NCBI RefSeq assembly: GCF_900604355.1
Contig: NZ_UWOE01000001.1
Span: 496,001-560,000 of the forward strand
Reading direction: 5' to 3'
Origin: Luxibacter massiliensis
Lineage (GTDB): Bacteria; Bacillota; Clostridia; Lachnospirales; Lachnospiraceae
DNA length: 64,000 nt
Position numbers and translations under genes: made by a program. The stretch's first letter is position 1. Each line of letters opens with the position of its first letter. The notes beneath the pieces are model-generated. The model was not told the origin of the DNA. It saw only the letters and a list, made by a program, of their open reading frames with translations, and searched no databases. Shown piece by piece: positions 57,604 to 64,000 of the stretch.

Positions 57604-58546
57604 TACGTTAGGATATGTAGGGAAACAAGGGGTTAAGAATATTGGAAGAAACAAGATGTTTTCAATTGCATCTGTTGCAACCATGTCAGCTTGTATTTTC
57701 CTGTTTGGCCTGTTCTTTTCTATACTGCTGAATTTTCAGTATATAGTTAAGACAGCAGAGGAGGGTGTGGCTATCACAGTCTTTTTCGATGACGATGTGA
57801 CACAGCGGCAGGTTGATGATATTGGCGAGTCTTTGCAGAGCCGGGATGATGTGTCGGAGGTGAATTATGTTTCGGCTGACGATGCCTGGGATAAATTTAA
57901 AAAAGAATATTTTAGTGATAATGAGGAACTCGCTGATGGATTTAAGAATGACAACCCCCTGGCTGGCTCAGATCATTACGAGGTGTATATGAAAACCATT
58001 GAGGATGATGGGGCAAGCCTTTCAGTCAGGAGTAAGTCTTTGGCTTCCACACAGCAGGATCTTGTAAAGTTTGCAAAAGGCCTGGATGGCGTGCGCAAGG
58101 TAAATAAATCAGATGTGGTTGCCAATACGCTTTCTAGTGTGAATGTGCTGGTAGGATATGTATCTATTGCGATTATCGCGATCTTGTTTGGCGTATCTAT
58201 TTTCCTGATCAGTAATACTGTAACCATGGGCATTACGGTGCGGAAAGAGGAGATTGCGATTATGAAGTATATCGGTGCAAAGGACTTCGTGGTGCGGTCG
58301 CCCTTTGTCATAGAGGGCCTGATTATGGGGATATTTGGCGCCATTATACCTCTGGCATTGTTGTATGTGCTTTACGGGAAAGCCGTAGAATATGTGCTGA
58401 CTAAGTTTAAAATTTTGAACAACATTATTGATTTCCTCCCGGTCACAAGTGTTTACCGGTATTTACTTCCAATTGGAATTCTGCTGGGTGTGGGGATCGG
58501 TTTCATAGGCAGCTACTTTACAGTGCGTAAACATCTGAAGGTATAG
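57593..58546 (+). CDS. ftsX: Cell-division membrane protein FtsX
   Basis: A 317-residue protein with four membrane helices: one near residues 20-45, a large extracellular loop (about 50-180, with DDVTQRQVDDIGESLQSRDD), and three at the C-terminus (ISNTVTMGITVRKEEIAIMK between them). The extracellular loop contacts the M23 hydrolase encoded next. Translation is coupled to ftsE. Confidence 0.96.
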   Translation: MKISTLGYVGKQGVKNIGRNKMFSIASVATMSACIFLFGLFFSILLNFQYIVKTAEEGVAITVFFDDDVTQRQVDDIGESLQSRDDVSEVNYVSADDAWDKFKKEYFSDNEELADGFKNDNPLAGSDHYEVYMKTIEDDGASLSVRSKSLASTQQDLVKFAKGLDGVRKVNKSDVVANTLSSVNVLVGYVSIAIIAILFGVSIFLISNTVTMGITVRKEEIAIMKYIGAKDFVVRSPFVIEGLIMGIFGAIIPLALLYVLYGKAVEYVLTKFKILNNIIDFLPVTSVYRYLLPIGILLGVGIGFIGSYFTVRKHLKV

Positions 58547-58555
58547 GGGGCGCTT

Positions 58556-59731
58556 ATGAACAATAGACGAAAGAAAGGGTTACTCAGTGCAGTCCTGGTT
58601 GTGGCTTTGAGTGCAGGCATGGTGCTTCATGTCAGTGCAACGACTGTGGAGGAAGCCCAGAAAAAAGCAGATGATCTGGAGTCTAAGAAGAATAGTGCCC
58701 AGAAGGAGAAGGATTCTCTTGTATCACAGCTTAATTCAATTGTGGATGAGATGAACGAGACACAGAATAAGCTGGAGAAAAAACAGGAAGAGATACAAAA
58801 GGCAGAGGATGAGCTTGTCAAAGCCAAGGTGGATGAAAATAATCAGTATGAGAGCATGAAGAAAAGAATAAAGTTCATGTACGAGAATGGAAATTCCCAA
58901 TTGATTGAAATACTGATATCCAGCGAAAATATTGGTGACTTCCTGAATAAAGCTGAGTATGTTTCTCAGATTTCTGCATATGATAGAGATATGCTTACTG
59001 AGTTCCAGAATGTAGTCAAGGATGTGGAGGACAAAGAGGCTGCGCTCCAGGAAGAATATTCTGTACTCACAGAGCTGCAGGATGAACTGATTACAAAACA
59101 AAATGAGGTTAATACGCTGCTTGAAGATAAAAAGCTGCAGATTTCCAATCTTGAGAAGGAAATTGGCGACAATGCAGCCACTTTGAAGAAACTAATTGAG
59201 CAGGCCGAGGCTGAGAGGCAGAAACAGCTTCAGCAGCAGGCGGCAGCCGAAGCAGCGCGTAAAGCGGCAGAGGAGGCCGCGCAGCAGGCAGCCAGCAGTG
59301 GGAGTGCGGGAGATACATATGTGCCTCCCAGCAGTGAAAATACAGTTGTCACTGGAAATGGCCAGTTTACAAACCCTTGTCCGGGAGCATCGGTTTCCAG
59401 TACTTTTGGTTACAGAGATTTTGACAGTTCTTTCCATAACGGCCTGGATTTGGCTGCCGGGGAGGGGACGCCTACATATGCTGCAGATGCAGGGACGGTG
59501 GTCATCGCAGGATGGAGCGACAGCGCAGGTAACTGGGTAGTCATCAACCATGGCAATGGTTTTGTGACTAAGTATATGCATCATTCGGCCATCTGTGTAA
59601 GTGCGGGCCAGACAGTATCAAAGGGCCAGCAGATTGGTTATGTGGGAAATACTGGGAATTCCTTTGGGGCCCATCTGCATTTTCAAGTGGAACTAAATGA
59701 TTCACCAGTGGATCCACAGGCGTATCTGTAG
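58556..59731 (+). CDS. EnvC-like M23 metallopeptidase (wall hydrolase)
   Basis: A 391-residue protein: signal peptide (about 1-29, ending HVSATTVEEA), then a long coiled coil (about 30-230, rich in Lys/Glu/Gln) that binds FtsX, an Ala/Gln-rich and Ser/Pro linker, and the LytM/M23 domain with HNGLDLAAGEGTP and HLHFQVE zinc motifs. Unlike E. coli EnvC, which only activates amidases, the zinc ligands appear intact, so it is probably an active endopeptidase. It lies 9 bp after ftsX. Confidence 0.94.
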   Translation: MNNRRKKGLLSAVLVVALSAGMVLHVSATTVEEAQKKADDLESKKNSAQKEKDSLVSQLNSIVDEMNETQNKLEKKQEEIQKAEDELVKAKVDENNQYESMKKRIKFMYENGNSQLIEILISSENIGDFLNKAEYVSQISAYDRDMLTEFQNVVKDVEDKEAALQEEYSVLTELQDELITKQNEVNTLLEDKKLQISNLEKEIGDNAATLKKLIEQAEAERQKQLQQQAAAEAARKAAEEAAQQAASSGSAGDTYVPPSSENTVVTGNGQFTNPCPGASVSSTFGYRDFDSSFHNGLDLAAGEGTPTYAADAGTVVIAGWSDSAGNWVVINHGNGFVTKYMHHSAICVSAGQTVSKGQQIGYVGNTGNSFGAHLHFQVELNDSPVDPQAYL

Positions 59732-59754
59732 AATAGATAAAAGTTTTTATGATT

Positions 59755-59794
59755 TCAGGGTGCATTGAATTTTTCAGTGCACCCTGACTATAAT
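59755..59794 (+). promoter_or_regulatory. Hairpin/operator overlapping the ctp promoter
   Basis: A perfect 10-bp inverted repeat TCAGGGTGCA (59755-59764) / TGCACCCTGA (59778-59787) surrounds a promoter-like TTGAAT (59765-59770), 18 bp, TATAAT (59789-59794). It could terminate the M23 transcript or act as an operator for the protease gene. Confidence 0.5.
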
Positions 59795-59815
59795 AATCCA
59801 AAAGGTTGGTTAAAT

Positions 59816-61012
59816 ATGGAGAATAAAAAGAGTTTTATAAAGGGGGCACTTCTTGGCGCCCTTATTATGTTATTAATTTCAGTTATTGTTTCCTTGGGAT
59901 GGAGGGCTGTGTATGGAAAGAGGGATACGGATGGTTCGGCCTCGGCTGTTTCTTTCAGTGAGGCAGAGAGTAAACTGAAAGTATTATCTGATATAATAGA
60001 CAGCGACTATCTTTACCAGGATGATATAGATAAAGAGGCTCTTCTTGATGGTATTTACGCAGGGTATGTGAGTGGGTTGGGAGACCCATACACAGAGTAT
60101 TATAATGAGGAGCAGACTAAGGAGCTAATGGAGAGCATTTCGGGGGAGTTTTCCGGAATTGGCGCCTCCCTCACACAAGATTTGGACACTGGCATTATAA
60201 CTATCTCGGAAATGTATGAGGATTCACCGGCGGAGAAGGCGGGATTAAAGGTCGGCGATATTTTGTACCAGGTAGATGACCGTGAAATAGGCAGTGAAGA
60301 CCTCAATGAGGTTGTATCCTGGGTTAAAGGGGAAGAGGGGACTGAAGTGACACTTCACGTCTACAGGGGAGATGAAGGTGAAGAGGTGTCCTGTACAGCG
60401 GTCCGGGCCGAGATTGAAGCCCAAACAGTGTCATATGAAATGAAAGAAGGGCAGATCGGCTATATTCGTGTTTCAGAATTTGAGACAGTGACATATGAAC
60501 AGTTTAAGACGGCTCTTGACGATCTGGAAGCCAATGGGATGCAAGGCCTGGTCATTGACCTGAGGGGGAATCCTGGTGGGGATCTGGATACAGTTACAGA
60601 TATGTTAAGGCTTCTGCTCCCTAAAGGAGTTATCGTTTCTACGAAGGATAGGGATGGTAATGTGGAGGAAGAAGTAAATGAGGAGGACCATACATTTCAA
60701 AAACCTTTGGCTGTGCTGATTAATGGCAGCAGCGCAAGTGCTTCGGAGGTTTTTGCCGGCGCAATCCAAGACTATGGCGTAGGGCAGCTGGTTGGGACTA
60801 CAAGTTATGGAAAAGGGGTTGTACAATTTTTGATGGATCTGGAGGATGGAACGAGCATGAAGATTACTTCCCAGGAATACTTTACCCCCAATGGGCGGAA
60901 TATTCATGGGACAGGGATTACACCGGATATAGAAGTGGAATATGAGGCGGATCCGGCCGATGAAACGGCTGATAACCAGCTGGAAAAGGCGCTGGAGGCA
61001 GTGCGCGGATAG
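59816..61012 (+). CDS. S41 C-terminal processing protease
   Basis: A 398-residue CtpA-type serine protease anchored by one N-terminal helix (about residues 9-30). The PDZ domain is at about 105-185 (GIGASLTQDLDTGIITISEM), and the catalytic Ser-Lys dyad is in NGSSASASEVFAG and TSYGKGVVQ. Such proteases trim wall hydrolases and other exported proteins; the position after ftsEX and the M23 gene suggests it tunes that hydrolase. ATG 59816 is chosen because the hydrophobic anchor directly follows. Confidence 0.95.
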   Translation: MENKKSFIKGALLGALIMLLISVIVSLGWRAVYGKRDTDGSASAVSFSEAESKLKVLSDIIDSDYLYQDDIDKEALLDGIYAGYVSGLGDPYTEYYNEEQTKELMESISGEFSGIGASLTQDLDTGIITISEMYEDSPAEKAGLKVGDILYQVDDREIGSEDLNEVVSWVKGEEGTEVTLHVYRGDEGEEVSCTAVRAEIEAQTVSYEMKEGQIGYIRVSEFETVTYEQFKTALDDLEANGMQGLVIDLRGNPGGDLDTVTDMLRLLLPKGVIVSTKDRDGNVEEEVNEEDHTFQKPLAVLINGSSASASEVFAGAIQDYGVGQLVGTTSYGKGVVQFLMDLEDGTSMKITSQEYFTPNGRNIHGTGITPDIEVEYEADPADETADNQLEKALEAVRG

Positions 61013-61056
61013 AGGCTTTCCGGCAAAGGGGAGAGAGAAATTAAAAGAAAAATATC

Positions 61057-61085
61057 TTGACATTCTTGTATGTTTTAAGTATAAT
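61057..61085 (+). promoter_or_regulatory. Consensus promoter of tRNA-Trp
   Basis: TTGACA (61057-61062), 17 bp, TATAAT (61080-61085), a perfect sigma-A promoter ending 33 bp before the tRNA. Confidence 0.92.
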
Positions 61086-61117
61086 TACAAAGTGACTGAT
61101 AAATAGTCATTTTGTAA
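61085..61117. repeat. Inverted repeat between promoter and tRNA
   Basis: TTACAAAGTGACT (61085-61097) / AGTCATTTTGTAA (61105-61117), 12 of 13 bp matched. It spans the expected transcription start and ends at the base before the tRNA. Confidence 0.65.
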
Positions 61118-61188
61118 AGGGGATTGGTCAAATGGTATGATAGGGGTCTCCAAAACCTTTGGTGGGAGTTCGATTCTCTCATCCCCTG
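61118..61188 (+). tRNA. tRNA-Trp (anticodon CCA)
   Basis: The 7-bp acceptor stem AGGGGAT / ATCCCCT and the T-arm GGGAG-TTCGATT-CTCTC frame the anticodon loop CTCCAAA with anticodon CCA. Discriminator G follows, and the 3' CCA is not encoded. The anticodon stem GGGGT/ACCTT uses two G-U pairs, slightly unusual but pairable. It is a single gene with its own promoter and terminator. Confidence 0.92.
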
Positions 61189-61195
61189 TACCTAG

Positions 61196-61241
61196 AACCA
61201 CCGGAAACCTTGATTTTTCTCAGGGAATCCGGTGGTTTTTT
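61196..61241 (+). terminator. Intrinsic terminator after tRNA-Trp
   Basis: AACCACCGGA (61196-61205) / TCCGGTGGTT (61228-61237) followed by a T-run. It ends 29 bp before the next start codon. Confidence 0.9.
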
Positions 61242-61269
61242 ATTACATAGGAAGTGGAGGGAAAGCAGG

Positions 61270-62436
61270 ATGGAACAGATATATTTTGATAATGGAAGTA
61301 CGTCATTTCCGAAGGCGCCGGGGATGGCGGAGGCAGTATACGCCCTTCTCCAGAATGGCGCCTTTAATATTAACAGGGGCGGCTATGAGGGGGCCTACGA
61401 AGTGGCTGATAAAGTACTGGAGACAAGGGAAATGCTGGCCAGGATGTTTCACGCAGAAAGTTCCCGCCAGGTTGTTTTTACGCCCGGAATTACGTATTCT
61501 GTCAATTACCTGCTTAAGGGCCTGTTAAAAAAGGGAGATCATGTGATCGTGTCAGGAATGGAGCATAATGCAGTGATGCGTCCCCTGGCAGGACTGGCGG
61601 ATAATCGGGTTACATATTCTCAGGTACCGGCTGATTATGAGGGGACTATAACTCCCCGGGATGTGGAGGAAGAAATCCACAAGCATCCTAATACCAGGCT
61701 TGTACTGATGGTTCATGCATCCAATGTATGCGGCACCGTTCTTCCCATTGAAGAGATTGGCCCCATATGCCGCAGGAAAGGGATATTTTTTGCAGTTGAT
61801 ACCGCCCAGAGCGCTGGATCCCTGGATATAGATATGAAAAAGTGTGCCATTGACTTTTTGGCATTTACGGGACATAAGGGATTGCTGGGCCCCCAGGGGA
61901 TTGGCGGGTTTCTTATAACGGAAAGGCTGGATCATTGCATGAGGCCTGTGATCGAGGGTGGGACGGGCAGTAGTTCTGATAAGCTGGAACAGCCGGAAAC
62001 ACTTCCAGATAAGTATGAGAGCGGGACCATGAACTTGCCGGGCATAATTGGACTGCATGCATCCCTGGCTTACTTGGAGGAGCGGGGGCCTGAAGCTATC
62101 CATCAGAAGAAAATGGAGTTGACCATGCGGTTTTTAGATGGCCTAAAGGAGATCCCCCAGGCTAAGGTGGCTGGCCGGTTGGAATGCCAGGGCCGTACGG
62201 CAGTGGTGGCGGTTGACTTTGAGGGAATGGACAATGCACTGCTGGCTTTTGAGCTGGAGCAGGAGTACGGTATCATGACGCGGGTTGGCCTTCAATGCGC
62301 CCCTGAGGCACATAAAAGTTTGGGCACATTTCCTCAGGGTACTGTACGGTTTTCATTCAGCGGATTTAATACGGTAAAGGAAATAGAAACGTGCCTGCAG
62401 GCTATAGCAAAAATCTGCCGAAGGGACGGAATCTAA
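61270..62436 (+). CDS. Class V aminotransferase, cysteine-desulfurase-like
   Basis: A 388-residue PLP enzyme of the Csd/NifS superfamily. It starts IYFDNGSTSFPKAPGM, has the PLP-contact GMEHNAV, the Asp/Gln of AVDTAQSAGSLDID, the PLP lysine in FTGHKGLLGPQGIGGF and a cysteine near the end (GLQCAPEAH) at the position used for persulfide transfer in this branch. It probably releases sulfur from cysteine or acts on a related amino acid. The ATG at 61270 has a GAGGG/GCAGG region before it. It has no partner gene such as nifU here. Confidence 0.9.
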   Translation: MEQIYFDNGSTSFPKAPGMAEAVYALLQNGAFNINRGGYEGAYEVADKVLETREMLARMFHAESSRQVVFTPGITYSVNYLLKGLLKKGDHVIVSGMEHNAVMRPLAGLADNRVTYSQVPADYEGTITPRDVEEEIHKHPNTRLVLMVHASNVCGTVLPIEEIGPICRRKGIFFAVDTAQSAGSLDIDMKKCAIDFLAFTGHKGLLGPQGIGGFLITERLDHCMRPVIEGGTGSSSDKLEQPETLPDKYESGTMNLPGIIGLHASLAYLEERGPEAIHQKKMELTMRFLDGLKEIPQAKVAGRLECQGRTAVVAVDFEGMDNALLAFELEQEYGIMTRVGLQCAPEAHKSLGTFPQGTVRFSFSGFNTVKEIETCLQAIAKICRRDGI

Positions 62437-62716
62437 AGTCAGGGAGGCATCTTCCCGGTTTTGTTGGAAGGAACCCGTCCGCCCCAGGCCCCTAAGCAAA
62501 AGGGGAGCTTTTGGGCATAGATTAAGAGAGGCCTATGGATATAGAAAAATACGATAAATGATAGGGGTTTATGGGAAAAATCAATGATGAAATCTGGTTC
62601 TTGAATTGCTGATAAAAGAAAATAGTGATACTCTAATAGTACCATAATTAAAAGGGAGATAGTTTGGCGGAAAGTGCAGATTATCTTCCATTTTTATACG
62701 TAAGGAGGAAATTAAA
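62437..62716. other. Intergenic region before the reductase gene
   Basis: No gene is visible. A hairpin CCCCT/AAGGGG near 62490-62510 followed by AGCTTTT may end the aminotransferase transcript. The AT-rich part at 62600-62660 probably holds the promoter of the next gene, but I see no clear consensus boxes. Confidence 0.4.
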
Positions 62717-63991
62717 ATGGCAGATTATCACAAAATGTGGGAAGAACTAGGGATGGATCTGGAGACTCATGACCAACTGTGTGAAGTACTCCCCCAGGCA
62801 TTTGGGGATGTATATCTATCCCAGGAGAACAGGCCTGAGGCTATGGACTATTATGACTTTGTTGTTGCAGAGATCCACGGGGTGAGGCCGGCAGAACTGA
62901 TCGAGCACCAGAAGAAGGGCGGCAAGGTATTCGGGACATTTTGTATATATGTCCCAGATGAGATTGTATTTGCAGCAGATGGAATCGCAACAGGACTTTG
63001 CGGAGGTTCCCAATTCTGGGTGCCAGGAGGGGAAAAAGTACTTCCAACGAATACATGTCCACTGATCAAAGCTTCTGTGGGGGCGAGGCTGGACCGCACA
63101 TGTCCATTCTTCCGTATTGCGGACATGTATGTGGGGGAGACAACCTGTGACGGAAAGAAGAAAGCATGGGAGATCCTGTCTGAGGATGTTCCGGTACATG
63201 TGATGGACCTTCCTCAGATGAAGCGGGCAAAGGACGTAAAAGCCTGGGGAGAGGAAATAAATATATTTAAGGGAGTAGTTGAGAAAGAGACCGGCAACCA
63301 GGTTACGAAAGACAGCCTTGCCGCTGCAATTCAATTGATTAATAATAAGAGAAGGGCGCTCTCAAGGCTCTATGAATTTAGAAAGAATGAAAGGATTCCA
63401 ATCAGTGGGAAGGATGTGCTGCTGATATCACAGATCGCATTTTACGATGATCCTACTAGGTTTGCAGAGATGACCAACAAGCTCTGTGACGAACTGGACA
63501 AGCGTGTGGAAGAAGGCATTAGCGTCTTCCCAGCAGGGACAAAGAGAATTATGCTGACTGGTACACCCCTTGCTATACCAAACTGGAAGCTCCATAATTT
63601 GATTGAGACAAGCGGGGGAGCTGTCGTATGCGAAGAAATGTGTACAGGTACACGCTATTTTGAAAATCTTGTGGACGAGACGCAGCAGACAATAGAAGGT
63701 CAGATTGAAGCCATTGCCAGCCGTTACATGCATATTAATTGTGCGTGCTTTACCCCTAACCATGCGCGTACCGATGATATACTACGTCTTGCAAGAGAGT
63801 ATAAAGTAGATGGAATTATTGATGTGAACCTAAAGTTCTGTAATCTCTACGATACAGAAGGCTACCTTGTAGAGAGGGCCATGAAAGAGGCAGGAATCCC
63901 TGTACTTGGAATTGAGACGGATTATACAGACAGTGATGCCCAGCAGCTCAGGACAAGGATCAGTGCATTCATAGAAATGCTGAATAATTAA
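62717..63991 (+). CDS. 2-hydroxyacyl-CoA dehydratase-family Fe-S reductase
   Basis: The sequence belongs to the HgdB/BcrC-like family, and the N-terminal KMWEELGMDLETHDQLCEVL with DVYLSQENRPEAMDYYDFVV fits the double-cubane-cluster reductase branch as I recall it. Cysteines that could ligate Fe-S clusters are in FGTFCIYVP, NTCPLIK, RTCPFF, ETTCDGKKK, CEEMCTG and NCACFTPN. Such enzymes use an ATPase activator (HgdC/BadF type) to drive low-potential reductions; that partner is not in the window and would lie downstream. The 424-residue reading frame is complete. AGGAGG precedes the start. Confidence 0.88.
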   Translation: MADYHKMWEELGMDLETHDQLCEVLPQAFGDVYLSQENRPEAMDYYDFVVAEIHGVRPAELIEHQKKGGKVFGTFCIYVPDEIVFAADGIATGLCGGSQFWVPGGEKVLPTNTCPLIKASVGARLDRTCPFFRIADMYVGETTCDGKKKAWEILSEDVPVHVMDLPQMKRAKDVKAWGEEINIFKGVVEKETGNQVTKDSLAAAIQLINNKRRALSRLYEFRKNERIPISGKDVLLISQIAFYDDPTRFAEMTNKLCDELDKRVEEGISVFPAGTKRIMLTGTPLAIPNWKLHNLIETSGGAVVCEEMCTGTRYFENLVDETQQTIEGQIEAIASRYMHINCACFTPNHARTDDILRLAREYKVDGIIDVNLKFCNLYDTEGYLVERAMKEAGIPVLGIETDYTDSDAQQLRTRISAFIEMLNN

Positions 63992-64000
63992 GGTGCGGAT

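Noticed and set aside
61118..61188. tRNA pseudogene
   Set aside because: The anticodon stem has G-U pairs, but the acceptor, T-arm, loops, promoter and terminator are all intact.

Overview
The window reads as chromosome of an anaerobic, spore-forming gut-type Firmicute, most likely a Lachnospiraceae member (Clostridium cluster XIVa). The evidence is the strong AGGAGG-type ribosome sites, a spore DNA-binding protein, a lone Spo0A effector domain, many ferredoxin or Fe-S enzymes, and family content typical of that group (a 2-hydroxyacyl-CoA dehydratase-like reductase, DUF6142, DUF6320-like and VanZ-like proteins). The species cannot be fixed from the sequence alone.

Layout. 0-7 kb: the right half of a bacterial microcompartment (BMC) operon. 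It holds the end of a zinc alcohol dehydrogenase, four single-domain shell proteins, PduL, the EutN vertex protein, PduS, the Fe-S shell trimer PduT, a DeoR regulator and an iron alcohol dehydrogenase. The signature enzymes lie upstream of the window; gene content and order resemble glycyl-radical propanediol (fucose/rhamnose) loci, which is an inference. 7-10 kb: an accessory patch with a broken D-Ala-D-Ala carboxypeptidase, a lone Spo0A C-terminal domain, two XRE regulators, a 33-residue ORF and several structured non-coding elements. 10-19.6 kb: a c-di-GMP phosphodiesterase, ferredoxin, ferredoxin-nitroreductase, D-lactate-type dehydrogenase, TetR, DegV, and an esterase/acyltransferase pair.

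19.7-31 kb: pyrF-pyrK-pyrD and pyrE, separated by an 8-kb LacI-controlled sugar operon (ABC importer, epimerase, FGGY kinase, 3-keto-L-gulonate-6-phosphate decarboxylase-like enzyme). 31-38 kb: small membrane proteins, an M29-type aminopeptidase and purE-purM-purN-purD. 38-43 kb: a MecA-like class B penicillin-binding protein, a Crp/Fnr regulator, thioredoxin, and an Lsa-type ABC-F ribosome protection protein behind what looks like a complete translation-coupled attenuator. 43-51 kb: a tandem repeat array, then addB-addA. 51-56 kb: a PadR/DUF1700/DUF4097/PspC envelope module, a spore protein, a WecG/TagA glycosyltransferase and a YitT protein. 56-61 kb: a PucR-type regulator and the division/wall operon ftsE-ftsX-M23 peptidase-S41 protease. 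61-64 kb: tRNA-Trp, a class V aminotransferase and a 2-hydroxyacyl-CoA dehydratase-family reductase.

The most interesting signals are non-coding. One roughly 90-nt element occurs in the 5' leaders of three unrelated genes (Spo0A-like, D-lactate dehydrogenase, thioredoxin), always in the sense orientation. A second structured element occurs twice, with its stem kept by compensatory and G-U changes. The ABC-F gene has a leader with a six-codon upstream ORF and three mutually exclusive pairing segments. One BMC shell gene carries an in-frame internal ribosome site, so it should make both a long Lys/Ala-rich form and a normal form. Two phased repeat arrays (4 x 32 bp and 4 x 17 bp) sit upstream of addB/ABC-F and padR.
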